Shown piece by piece: positions 50,851 to 58,392 of a stretch of DNA of 64,000 nt. Both the position numbers and the translations under genes were made by a program. Where the stretch lies: assembly GCF_900236475.1 (NCBI RefSeq), contig NZ_LT963352.1:4728501-4792500 (forward strand), in the 5' to 3' direction. This DNA comes from Streptomyces chartreusis NRRL 3882. Lineage in GTDB: Bacteria > Actinomycetota > Actinomycetes > Streptomycetales > Streptomycetaceae. A model generated the notes under the pieces. The model did no database searches. It was not told the DNA's origin and was given only the letters and a program-made list of their open reading frames with translations. The first letter of the stretch is position 1. Each line of letters opens with the position of its first letter.

Positions 50851-50864
50851 GTTTCACGTGAAAC
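50851..50864. promoter_or_regulatory. parS: parS centromere site (ParB binding)
   Basis: GTTTCACGTGAAAC is the exact 14-bp parS consensus used by Streptomyces ParB, and the symmetry extends to a 20-bp palindrome (GAGGTTTCACGTGAAACCTC, 50848-50867). It lies in the 24-base spacer between tRNA-Phe and tRNA-Asp. In Streptomyces, parS sites cluster around the origin, which places this window in the origin-proximal core. I see no second copy in the window. Confidence 0.9.
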
Positions 50865-50869
50865 CTCAG

Positions 50870-50944
50870 CGGTCCTGACGGGATTTGAACCCGCGGCCTC
50901 CACCTTGACAGGGTGGCGAGCACTCCAAACTGCTCCACAGGACC
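50870..50944 (-). tRNA. tRNA-Asp (anticodon GUC), copy 2
   Basis: The same sequence as copy 1 at 46245-46319, with CTGTCAA anticodon loop. CCA is not encoded. It is the middle gene of the Glu-Asp-Phe cluster. Confidence 0.95.
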
Positions 50945-50981
50945 AAGCGTGTCGTACGACAGTGTCGCACAGGGTGGTGCG

Positions 50982-51054
50982 TGCCCCCAACGGGATTCGA
51001 ACCCGTGCTACCGCCTTGAAAGGGCGGCGTCCTAGGCCGCTAGACGATGAGGGC
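50982..51054 (-). tRNA. tRNA-Glu (anticodon UUC)
   Basis: Acceptor GCCCTCA:TGGGGGC, anticodon loop CTTTCAA (UUC), T loop GGTTCGAATC. CCA is not encoded. It is the first gene of the cluster. Confidence 0.95.
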
Positions 51055-51134
51055 TATCGGCCCGCCTGGGCGCTTCTCAGCGCGTCGGGGACGTGAGAAG
51101 CATATGGGATGGCGGGAGCTATCGCCAAAACGGT

Positions 51135-52721
51135 TTAGGGGGAGCCGGCGGGGGACCCCGTCGGCGGCTCCGTCGCGGGGGTGGTCGGGGACTGTGTCGC
51201 GCCGGGCTGGTTCTCCTCCGGGAGGTGGCGACTGACCTCGGCTGTCGTGAGGCCCAGGCCGCCCAGTTCGATCTCGTCCCAGGCCTGGAGGTGGCGGGTG
51301 TTCCGGTCGAAGTAGAGGATCGACGCTTCGATGGGGTCCGGGTGCTTGCCCTCGATGGCACGCAGGCCGCTGCCGCCCGTGGAGCCCTCGATGCGCAGCC
51401 GGGTGCCGTACTTCAGGACTTCCATCTCGTCGTGGTGGAGGTGGCCGGCCAGCACCAGCGGCACCTCGCCGTCGACCTCGCGGGCCGCCGACGGTTCGTG
51501 GGCGATGGCGACGTCCACCGGGGTGCCGGCGGTGCGCTGGTCGCGCAGGGCCGTGGCCAGGCGGGCGCCGGCCAGCTCCTGGGACTGCTCGGCGCCGGGC
51601 TGCTTCGAGCGGTCCGGGGTGAACTGCGGGTCGCCGATGCCCGCGAAGCGCAGACCCTTGATCGTCTTGGCCCGGCCGTCGTCCAGGACGTGGACGTTCT
51701 TCAGGCCCTCCAGATAGCGCTGCGTGATCATCGAGTCGTGGTTGCCGCGGACCCAGACGTAGGGGGCCCCGAGGTCCTCGATGGGGTCCAGGAAGCCGTT
51801 CTCGGCGGCCGTGCCGTGGTCCATCGTGTCGCCCGAGTCGACGATCACGTCCACCTTGTACTGCTCCACCAGCGAGGCGATGATCTTCCAGCTCGCCGGG
51901 TTCAGGTGGATGTCGGAGACGTGCAGGACCCGGATGGTCGAGGGGTCGGGCGCGTAGGCCGGGAGGGTCGAGGTGGCGTCGTAGAGCTTGGTGACGTTGG
52001 TGACCAGGCGGGCCAATTCCTTCTGGTAGACGTCGAATTCGGTGACGATGCTGCGCGCGTTGCCGACCAGGGAGGGGGCCGAGGTGAGCAGTCCGGAGAA
52101 CTTGGGTTCCAGGACGGAGTCGGGGCGCCAGGTGGCGTACGCCGTGCCGCCGGAGGCGGCGAGGAGGGTGAGCGCGAGGCCGCCGGCGGCCAGGGCGCGG
52201 CGGGGGCGGCGGTAGACCGCGAGGCCGAGCGCGGTGGCGCCGCCGACGACGGCGACGGATGACCGTACGGCCAGGTCGAGGGTGCCGCGTCCGACGTCCT
52301 CGGTGACCTCGTCCTGGAGGCCGGAGAGCCGCTCGGGGTGGTCGACCAGGGCCTGGGAGCGGACCGGGTCGAGCTGGTCGACGTTCACGTCCAGACGGAC
52401 GGGGGCGATGTGGCTGTCCAGCTGCAGGGCGCCCAGCGGCGAGATGTTGATCTTGGTGCCGCCGGTGAAGGAGGGGCGCAGCGTCATGGTGGTGTTCATG
52501 GGGCCGACCGGGACCCGGACATTGCCCACGACCAGCAGGCCCAGCCAGGCGCCGAGGAGGACCACGGCCACCAGTCCCACCGCACGGGACCACGGGTGCG
52601 GCTGCGGCACGAGTTCGATCGTGGCCGGGGCCTGGCGGGAGCGGTAGCGGCGGGCGAGGGCGCGCGGGCCCTTGCGGATCGGGTTCAGGACACTCAGGAC
52701 TGCGGCGGGGACGCGGGCCAT
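51135..52721 (-). CDS. Membrane-anchored calcineurin-like metallophosphoesterase
   Basis: 528 residues. An N-terminal membrane helix (AVGLVAVVLLGAWLGLLVVG, about 46-66) and further hydrophobic runs near 155-200 anchor it. The catalytic domain from about 270 holds VLHVSDIHL, VIVDSGDTMDHG, VWVRGNHDSM, VDVAIAHEP and LVLAGHLHHDEM, the full two-metal set. A Pro/Thr/Ser-rich tail ends the chain. It faces away from the membrane; possible substrates are nucleotides or phospholipid head groups, and no partner indicates which. The stop lies 80 bases from tRNA-Glu. Confidence 0.88.
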   Translation of the reverse strand: MARVPAAVLSVLNPIRKGPRALARRYRSRQAPATIELVPQPHPWSRAVGLVAVVLLGAWLGLLVVGNVRVPVGPMNTTMTLRPSFTGGTKINISPLGALQLDSHIAPVRLDVNVDQLDPVRSQALVDHPERLSGLQDEVTEDVGRGTLDLAVRSSVAVVGGATALGLAVYRRPRRALAAGGLALTLLAASGGTAYATWRPDSVLEPKFSGLLTSAPSLVGNARSIVTEFDVYQKELARLVTNVTKLYDATSTLPAYAPDPSTIRVLHVSDIHLNPASWKIIASLVEQYKVDVIVDSGDTMDHGTAAENGFLDPIEDLGAPYVWVRGNHDSMITQRYLEGLKNVHVLDDGRAKTIKGLRFAGIGDPQFTPDRSKQPGAEQSQELAGARLATALRDQRTAGTPVDVAIAHEPSAAREVDGEVPLVLAGHLHHDEMEVLKYGTRLRIEGSTGGSGLRAIEGKHPDPIEASILYFDRNTRHLQAWDEIELGGLGLTTAEVSRHLPEENQPGATQSPTTPATEPPTGSPAGSP

Positions 52722-52804
52722 TGGTCCCGTATGCCCAAGTCCCGGGCCGGATATGCGACGCCGGAAGGCTCTCGTACTGCTGTGTCGTGGCCGACAATGG
52801 GCCT

Positions 52805-53155
52805 GTGCTGGAGATGACGCGTGAGGAGTTCGAGGAGCTGGTCGCCGAGGCGCTCGACCGGATCCCGCCGGAGTTGACGCGACTGATGGACAACGTCGCG
52901 GTGTTCGTCGAGGACGAACCGCCGTCGGACGATCCCGAGCTGCTCGGGCTGTACGAGGGGACTCCGCTGACCGACCGGGGCGAGTGGTACGCCGGTGTGC
53001 TGCCGGACCGGATCACCATCTACCGGAATCCGACGTTGCGGATGTGCGAGTCGCGGGAGGACGTCGTCGCCGAGACGGAGATCACGGTGGTGCACGAGAT
53101 CGCGCACCACTTCGGCATCGACGACGCGCGCCTTCACGCCCTGGGTTACGGCTGA
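52805..53155 (+). CDS. Minimal zinc metallopeptidase (DUF1025/zincin family)
   Basis: 116 residues from GTG 52805 (MLEMTREEFEELVAEALDRIP), the conserved start; upstream in-frame residues belong to the divergent spacer. The core is DVVAETEITVVHEIAHHFGIDDARL with HEIAH at 97-101 and the third ligand Asp in FGIDD, as in metzincin-like zincins. Nearly the whole protein is the catalytic module (VFVEDEPPSDDPELLGLYEG and LPDRITIYRNPTLRMCE supply the upper wall). Family members have no defined substrate. It is divergent from the phosphoesterase. Confidence 0.88.
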   Translation: MLEMTREEFEELVAEALDRIPPELTRLMDNVAVFVEDEPPSDDPELLGLYEGTPLTDRGEWYAGVLPDRITIYRNPTLRMCESREDVVAETEITVVHEIAHHFGIDDARLHALGYG

Positions 53156-53242
53156 GCGGGTTGTGAATGCGGGGCGCGTGTCCTCTTGTGGGCGGCGGGA
53201 GTTGGAGGTGTTGACTCCATCACCCTTCCCGGAGGTGGCCCC

Positions 53243-53782
53243 GTGCGCCCCTTGTACGTACCCGTCCGCCTGGCCGCCACGGTCGTGGCCGTCGCCGCCG
53301 CCGCCGGCTGTATGAGCGTCGGCGACGACGGCGCGGGAGGGAGCGCCAAGCCGTCGCACTCCGCCGGACAGCGCGGCGGGGAGGCGCCCGACGGCGGGTC
53401 GGCGGCGTCGGGCGGCGGTACCGGGTTCGGTGCGGCGGCGGCCGACGGCGAGCGCGGGCACGGCAAGGGCGAGAAGGGGAAGAAGGGCAAGGACGGCGGG
53501 CCGGGGGAGTCGGCGTCTCCCGGGGTGTCGCCGTCCGCCGTGGTGAGCGCGCCCGCGCCGGGGCGCGCCAAGCCGGGGAAGCCGGCCAAGCCGACGCCGA
53601 AGCCGCCGGCTCCGCCGACGCCCACCCGGACGGCCGAACCCGAGCCCACGCCGACCCCGACCGAGGTGACGGCGTCGCCGGAGCCCACGGACAAGCCGGA
53701 GCCGTCGTCGTCGGCGCACGAGCCGCCCGGGCCGCAGCTCGCCCAGCGGGAGCCGGCACCCGAGGCGGGGGCGCCGGCGTAG
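53243..53782 (+). CDS. Putative lipoprotein, low-complexity and Pro/Lys-rich
   Basis: 179 residues from GTG 53243, with GGAGG 7 bases upstream; the longer in-frame start at 53186 has no such signal. The signal peptide (LAATVVAVAAAAGC) ends with Cys23 in a lipobox-like AAAGC. The mature part is disordered: a Lys/Gly stretch (GHGKGEKGKKGKDGG), a run of Pro/Ala/Lys-rich text (KPGKPAKPTPKPPAPP) and an acidic end. Such wall-spanning tails occur in many Streptomyces lipoproteins. No catalytic motif is present. Confidence 0.65.
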   Translation: MRPLYVPVRLAATVVAVAAAAGCMSVGDDGAGGSAKPSHSAGQRGGEAPDGGSAASGGGTGFGAAAADGERGHGKGEKGKKGKDGGPGESASPGVSPSAVVSAPAPGRAKPGKPAKPTPKPPAPPTPTRTAEPEPTPTPTEVTASPEPTDKPEPSSSAHEPPGPQLAQREPAPEAGAPA

Positions 53783-54101
53783 CCGCGCGGTGAGTGCCGT
53801 CGGGCGGGAACAATCTCGGGGGGTGGCTGGTTGGCACCGACGGGAGGTTCTCCGGGCCACTGGGTCACGGAGGGCGTCCCAACTGTCTCCTGCGGAGTCC
53901 GGTTTGCCTTGTGGGGCCCGGAGTGCGTATGGTGGCAGATCGTTTGATCCCATCTTGCCCGGCGCCACTGCAGAGCGCGCCGTGTGGCGCGTACTCTCTC
54001 CCTTGCCGTGGTGGACCGCATTGAGGCGGTCGTATTGCGAATCGCGAATCACGGAGTTGACGGGCGCGTGCCGACGAGACTCCGGAAGGTTTCGCATTCG
54101 C
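53783..54101 (+). promoter_or_regulatory. Helicase promoter and long 5' leader
   Basis: TTGCCT (53904-53909) and TATGGT (53928-53933) with 18-base spacing are a plausible promoter, giving a leader of about 160 bases. The leader has TTGCGAATCGCGAA symmetry near 54034 and a weak GGAAGG 12 bases before ATG 54102. Long leaders are common for cold-shock-type helicases. Confidence 0.5.
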
Positions 54102-56177
54102 ATGTCCATCGCCAGTACTGATCACGTCGTCGTGCCCGAGAACGAGGCAACCGAGGACGCCCCCGAGGTCACTTTCGCCGACCTCGGTCTCCCCGAGGGC
54201 GTCGTCCGCAAGCTCGCACAGAACGGCGTGACCACCCCCTTCCCGATCCAGGCCGCGACCATCCCGGACGCCCTGGACGGCAAGGACATCCTCGGCCGGG
54301 GCCGCACCGGCTCCGGCAAGACCCTGTCGTTCGGTCTGCCCGCCCTGGCCCAGCTCGCCGGCGGCCGTACCGAGAAGCACAAGCCGCGGGCCGTCATCCT
54401 CACGCCGACGCGTGAGCTCGCCATGCAGGTCGCCGACGCGCTCCAGCCCTACGGCGACGTCCTCGGCCTCAAGATGAAGGTCGTCTGCGGCGGTACGTCC
54501 ATGGGCAACCAGATCTACGCCCTGGAGAAGGGCGTCGACGTCCTGGTCGCCACCCCGGGCCGGCTGCGCGACATCATCAACCGCGGCGCCTGCTCGCTGG
54601 AGAACGTGCAGATCGCCGTTCTCGACGAGGCCGACCAGATGTCCGACCTGGGCTTCATGCCCGAGGTGACGGAGCTGCTGGACCAGGTCCCCGCGGGCGG
54701 TCAGCGGATGCTCTTCTCCGCGACCATGGAGAACGAGATCAAGACCCTCGTCGACCGGTACCTGAACAACCCGGTGAGCCACGAGGTCGACGCCGCCCAG
54801 GGCGCCGTGACGACCATGTCGCACCACATCCTCATCGTGAAGCCCAAGGACAAGGCGCCGGTCACCGCGGCCATCGCGTCCCGCAAGGGCCGCACGATCA
54901 TCTTCGTCCGCACCCAGCTGGGCGCCGACCGCGTCGCCGAGCAGCTGCGCGACTCCGGGGTGAAGGCCGACGCGCTGCACGGCGGCATGACGCAGGGCGC
55001 GCGGACGCGGACCCTGGCCGACTTCAAGGACGGGTACGTCAACGTGCTCGTCGCGACCGACGTGGCGGCGCGCGGTATCCACGTCGACGGCATCGACCTG
55101 GTGCTGAACGTGGACCCGGCGGGCGACCACAAGGACTACCTGCACCGCGCCGGCCGTACGGCGCGCGCGGGCCGTACCGGCACCGTCGTCTCCCTCTCCC
55201 TGCCGCACCAGCGGCGTCAGATCTTCCGGCTGATGGAGGACGCGGGCGTCGACGCCACGCGCCACATCATCCAGGGCGGCGCGGCCTTCGACCCGGAGGT
55301 CGCCGAGATCACCGGTGCCCGGTCGATGACCGAGGTCCAGGCCGAGTCCGTGGGCAACGCCGCTCAGCAGGCCGAGCGTGAGGTCGCCCAGCTCGCCAAG
55401 GAGCTGGAGCGGGCGCAGCGGCGTGCGAACGAGTTGCGCGAGGAGTCCGACCGGCTGCTCGCGCGGGTCGCTCGCGAGCGGGGCGAGGAGCCGCAGGCGG
55501 CGGTGTCCGGGGAGTCCGCGGAGGTTCCGGCCGGCGTCGAGGTGTCCGTGCCCGAGCAGCGGACCGCGCAGGACGTCGAGCGTGCCGAGGCTGCCACCGC
55601 GCCGTACGAGCGGCGGGAGCGTCGTGACGACCGCGGCGGGTTCAGCCGTGACCGGGACCGGTCCTTCGACCGGGACCGTGGTGGTCGTTCCTTCGAGCGT
55701 CGTGACGACCGTGGCGGCCGTCCGTTCGAGCGTCGTGACGACCGCGGCGGGTTCAACCGCGACCGGGACCGCGACCGTGGTGGCCGTTCGTTCGAGCGTC
55801 GTGACGACCGTGGCGGTTTCCGCCGGGACGACCGGGCTGACCGGGGCGACCGGGGTGAGCGCGGCGGCTTCCGGCGCGACGACCGGGGTGGTCGTTCCTT
55901 CGAGCGTCGTGACGACCGTGGCGGCCGTCCGTTCGAGCGTCGTGACGACCGCGGCGGGCGTCCGTTCGAGCGCCGTGACGACCGTGGCGGCTTCCGCCGG
56001 GACGAGCGCGGTGGGCACCGTGGCAGCGACCGTCCGTTCAACCGCGACCGCCGGGACGACCGTCCGGGCTACCGCGCCGGCGGCCACGACCGTCCGAACG
56101 GCCGTCGTGACGACCACCGTGGCGGCGGTTCCTTCGGTCGCCGCGAGGACAAGCCGCGCTGGAAGCGCAACGGCTGA
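54102..56177 (+). CDS. DEAD-box RNA helicase with Arg/Gly-rich C-terminal repeat tail
   Basis: 691 residues from ATG 54102 (MSIASTDHVVVPENE); upstream in-frame sequence is leader. The Q motif is FADLGLPEGVVRKLAQNG and TPFPIQAATIP, Walker A GRTGSGKTLS, motif Ib TPGRLRD, DEAD in AVLDEADQMSDLG, LFSATM, and motifs V/VI LVATDVAARGIHV and HRAGRTARAGRTG. A helical region (about 405-455) is followed by a ~180-residue tail of DRGGRPFERRDD-type repeats, expected to bind RNA non-specifically. It resembles CsdA/DeaD-like helicases that unwind ribosomal or cold-stabilised RNA. A hairpin ends the gene. Confidence 0.93.
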   Translation: MSIASTDHVVVPENEATEDAPEVTFADLGLPEGVVRKLAQNGVTTPFPIQAATIPDALDGKDILGRGRTGSGKTLSFGLPALAQLAGGRTEKHKPRAVILTPTRELAMQVADALQPYGDVLGLKMKVVCGGTSMGNQIYALEKGVDVLVATPGRLRDIINRGACSLENVQIAVLDEADQMSDLGFMPEVTELLDQVPAGGQRMLFSATMENEIKTLVDRYLNNPVSHEVDAAQGAVTTMSHHILIVKPKDKAPVTAAIASRKGRTIIFVRTQLGADRVAEQLRDSGVKADALHGGMTQGARTRTLADFKDGYVNVLVATDVAARGIHVDGIDLVLNVDPAGDHKDYLHRAGRTARAGRTGTVVSLSLPHQRRQIFRLMEDAGVDATRHIIQGGAAFDPEVAEITGARSMTEVQAESVGNAAQQAEREVAQLAKELERAQRRANELREESDRLLARVARERGEEPQAAVSGESAEVPAGVEVSVPEQRTAQDVERAEAATAPYERRERRDDRGGFSRDRDRSFDRDRGGRSFERRDDRGGRPFERRDDRGGFNRDRDRDRGGRSFERRDDRGGFRRDDRADRGDRGERGGFRRDDRGGRSFERRDDRGGRPFERRDDRGGRPFERRDDRGGFRRDERGGHRGSDRPFNRDRRDDRPGYRAGGHDRPNGRRDDHRGGGSFGRREDKPRWKRNG
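55615..56010. repeat. Degenerate tandem repeats encoding the helicase RGG-like tail
   Basis: The DNA repeats a module of about 36 bases (CGTGACGACCGTGGCGGCCG...TTCGAGCG) roughly ten times with spacing changes, encoding DDRGGRPFERR, DDRGGFNRDRD and close variants. Length probably varies between strains by slippage. Confidence 0.85.
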
Positions 56178-56191
56178 CACAGACGCGTGAC

Positions 56192-56231
56192 GAGCGCCGT
56201 GGATCCCTCCTGCGGGCGGGCCACGGCGCTC
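56192..56231. terminator. Helicase terminator hairpin
   Basis: GAGCGCCGTGG pairs with CCACGGCGCTC around a GC-rich 18-base loop. It lies 15 bases after the helicase stop. Confidence 0.75.
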
Positions 56232-56362
56232 TGCCGTTCCCGTCCCGCAGGGGTGGATCCGCGGCCGTCACGGGGTCAGTTCCCCCTCCGGCGCGGCCGG
56301 TGACCGATACCCGATCGGAGACTCGGCCTCGTCCGGCTATGCTCGTGGGGGCAACATCGCCT

Positions 56363-56435
56363 GGGCCCTTAGCTCAATTGGCAGAGCAGTGGACTTTTAA
56401 TCCATTGGTTGTGGGTTCGAGTCCCACAGGGCCTA
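56363..56435 (+). tRNA. tRNA-Lys (anticodon UUU)
   Basis: Acceptor GGGCCCT pairs with AGGGCCT (one G-U), anticodon loop CTTTTAA (UUU), T loop GGTTCGAGTC. CCA is not encoded. It is the only plus-strand tRNA in the window. Confidence 0.95.
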
Positions 56436-56472
56436 CCGGCAGCGGGCGGAGGACACGGCCTTCGACTTGCTG

Positions 56473-56512
56473 CGAAGCGCCCCGACCGGTCAGAGCCGGT
56501 CGGGGCGCTTCG
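56473..56512. terminator. Long hairpin between tRNA-Lys and the sigma factor gene
   Basis: CGAAGCGCCCCGACCGG pairs with CCGGTCGGGGCGCTTCG (17 bp, TCAGAG loop). It ends the tRNA and can end the convergent sigma gene as well. Confidence 0.9.
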
Positions 56513-56555
56513 TCGTTTCCGGATGCGTGCGTGCGTGAGCGGGCGTGTGTGGGCC

Positions 56556-57416
56556 TCAGCCCGTCGCCAGCATCCCCGACCGCAGGCGGGCCACCGTCCG
56601 GGAGATCAGGCGGGAGACGTGCATCTGGGAGATGCCCAGGCGCTTGCCGATGTCCGCCTGGGTGAGTTCCTCGACGAAGCGGAGGTGGAGGATGAGGCGC
56701 TGGCGCTCGTCGAGTTCGGCGACCAGGGGAGCCAGCGCGTGGAAGTCCTCGACGAGTTCGAGGGCCGGGTCCTCCTCGCCGATGAACTCGGAGAGCGCGG
56801 TGTCGCTGTCCTCCGAGTCGCCGGTGACCGCGGCGTCCAGGGACGAGGAGAGGTAGCCGTTCGCCGCGACCTGGGCCTCGACGACCTCCTCCTCCGAGAG
56901 GTTCATGAGCGCCGCCAGCTCCGCGACCTTCGGCGCGCGGCCGAGGCGGGAGGCCAGTTCCTCGGTGGCCTTGGCGAGTTCCGTACGGGCCTCCTGAAGG
57001 CGGCGCGGCACGTGCACGGCCCAGGACGTGTCGCGGAAGAACCGCTTGATCTCGCCGATGATGTACGGCACCGCGAAGCTGGTGAACTGGACCTCGCGGG
57101 AGACCTCGAACCGGTCGATGGCCTTGATCAGCCCGATGACGCCGACCTGGACGATGTCCTCCATCGACTGGCCGCTCGCACGGAACCGGCGGGCCGCGAA
57201 CCGCACCAGCGACATGTTCATCTCGATGAGCGTGTTGCGCGCGTACTGGTATTCGGGAGTGCCCTCCTCCAGCACGGCGAGCCGGTCGAGGAACTGTCCG
57301 GTCAGATCGCGCGCGTCCTGCGGGGCGAGCTTGTGCGGCTCGGCGATCTGCGGCAGCTCCTCGCCGGTGTCGGTGCCGGAATCCGTCGTCGTACCGATGC
57401 GCGTGGTCGCCGTCAC
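56556..57416 (-). CDS. RNA polymerase sigma factor of the SigB/SigF (stress/sporulation) group
   Basis: 286 residues. Region 2 is RFAARRFRASGQSMEDIVQVGVIGLIKAIDRFEVSREVQFTSFAVPYIIGEIKRFFRD; region 3 includes PRRLQEARTEL and LASRLGRAPKVAELAALMNLSEEEVV; region 4 ends LTQADIGKRLGISQMHVSRLISRTVARL. The lack of region 1.1 and the spacing match the SigB/SigF family, of which Streptomyces have up to nine members, each held by an anti-sigma kinase. Which Streptomyces paralogue this is cannot be assigned from one sequence. It stands beside a stressosome-type module but 1.3 kb away and on the opposite strand. Confidence 0.92.
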   Translation of the reverse strand: MTATTRIGTTTDSGTDTGEELPQIAEPHKLAPQDARDLTGQFLDRLAVLEEGTPEYQYARNTLIEMNMSLVRFAARRFRASGQSMEDIVQVGVIGLIKAIDRFEVSREVQFTSFAVPYIIGEIKRFFRDTSWAVHVPRRLQEARTELAKATEELASRLGRAPKVAELAALMNLSEEEVVEAQVAANGYLSSSLDAAVTGDSEDSDTALSEFIGEEDPALELVEDFHALAPLVAELDERQRLILHLRFVEELTQADIGKRLGISQMHVSRLISRTVARLRSGMLATG

Positions 57417-57746
57417 GGGCCCTCCCTCGTAGTTCCGGCCCGCTCCCGTCCCCCGTCAGGCCACCTCCAGGCCGCTACCCGCAGTCGCCCGGCTCATGCC
57501 CCGTGTCCTCCCCGTCGAGACGTTGACCACAGTCGGCGCAGGTCGGGGCGGTGACGGGGTACCCGCACGGTCGGCTCACGGTACGGGCAGGAGGGCGGGG
57601 CGGTGCGGTGCGGAGGACTCGGCAGCGGGACTCGTGGAGCGGACAGTTGTCGTTCGGCAACTATAGTCGTGAGACAACAATCTAGCCGTGCCGTGCGGGC
57701 GCGGGGGAGGATCCGGAATGTTCGTCCCGGTGCCACGACGGGCAGT
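57417..57746. other. Intergenic region between marR1 and the sigma factor
   Basis: AGTTGTC-GTTC-GGCAACT (57645-57662) is a near-perfect inverted repeat of MarR-operator type (half-site TTG..CAA), and a further GACAAC half-site follows. On the minus strand a frame from GTG 57579 to 57475 could encode 34 residues with CGYP, CADCG and a final Cys (a small zinc-ribbon look), but evidence is thin. The sigma gene promoter must lie here or within the small frame. Confidence 0.5.
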
Positions 57747-58241
57747 TCAGGCGGTGCGGGTGCCGGGCGCCGACGAGTCGTCGGAGGCGTCGTGTATCTG
57801 GGCCGCGGCCGCGTCGCAGAACGCCTCCAGCCCTTGCAGCAGCGCGACCCGCTTGGCGGCGGGCATCTGGTCGAGCACGGCGCGCAGCGTCTGTTCCCGG
57901 CGGATGCGCAGGTCGGCCAGGAAGGCGCGGCCCCGCCCGCTGAGGTGCAGCTGTACCTCGCGCCGGTCCGCCGCGCTCACCGCGCGTTCGACGAACCCCG
58001 CGGCCTGGAGCCGGTCGCACAGCCGGCTGGTCGAGGGCGGGGTGGAGGCGAGGGAGTCGGCGAGGGTGCGCAGGTTGATGCCCTCGTGGTGCTCCAGGAT
58101 GAGCAGCACGCGCAGCTGGGACGCCGAGGCGGGTGCGGTGGAGGCACGGCCCCAGAGGACTTCCAGCAACTCCGCGGCCGTGGAGGTCACACGTGCGACC
58201 TCTGCTGGCTCAGGGCGGGGTCGGAGGGAAGTCACAGTCAC
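57747..58241 (-). CDS. MarR-family transcriptional regulator (copy 1)
   Basis: 164 residues from GTG 58241. Helix-turn-helix LRTLADSLASTPPSTSRLCDRLQAAGFVERAV and wing DRREVQLHLSGRG are typical MarR; the flanking helices (QLRVLLILEHHEG and AFLADLRIRREQTLRAVLDQM) form the dimer and ligand pocket. It ends next to the MarR-type inverted repeat at 57645. The sequence is clearly related to the other MarR at 62514-63029. Together they bracket the stressosome-like operon, and this one is divergent from it, so it is well placed to control it. Confidence 0.88.
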   Translation of the reverse strand: MTVTSLRPRPEPAEVARVTSTAAELLEVLWGRASTAPASASQLRVLLILEHHEGINLRTLADSLASTPPSTSRLCDRLQAAGFVERAVSAADRREVQLHLSGRGRAFLADLRIRREQTLRAVLDQMPAAKRVALLQGLEAFCDAAAAQIHDASDDSSAPGTRTA

Positions 58242-58392
58242 ACTCTCGCAGGCACCGGGATGGCCGTCAGCGTACTAGGCGAGCCGCGACCCGGGGCCGA
58301 CACCGGCCCGCACACCGAGAGCCTTGCCCGAGGGCCCCGCAGAGGTCCGAAGAGATGTCCGACCGAGGGATCAAGGATTGGGCTTCGACATC

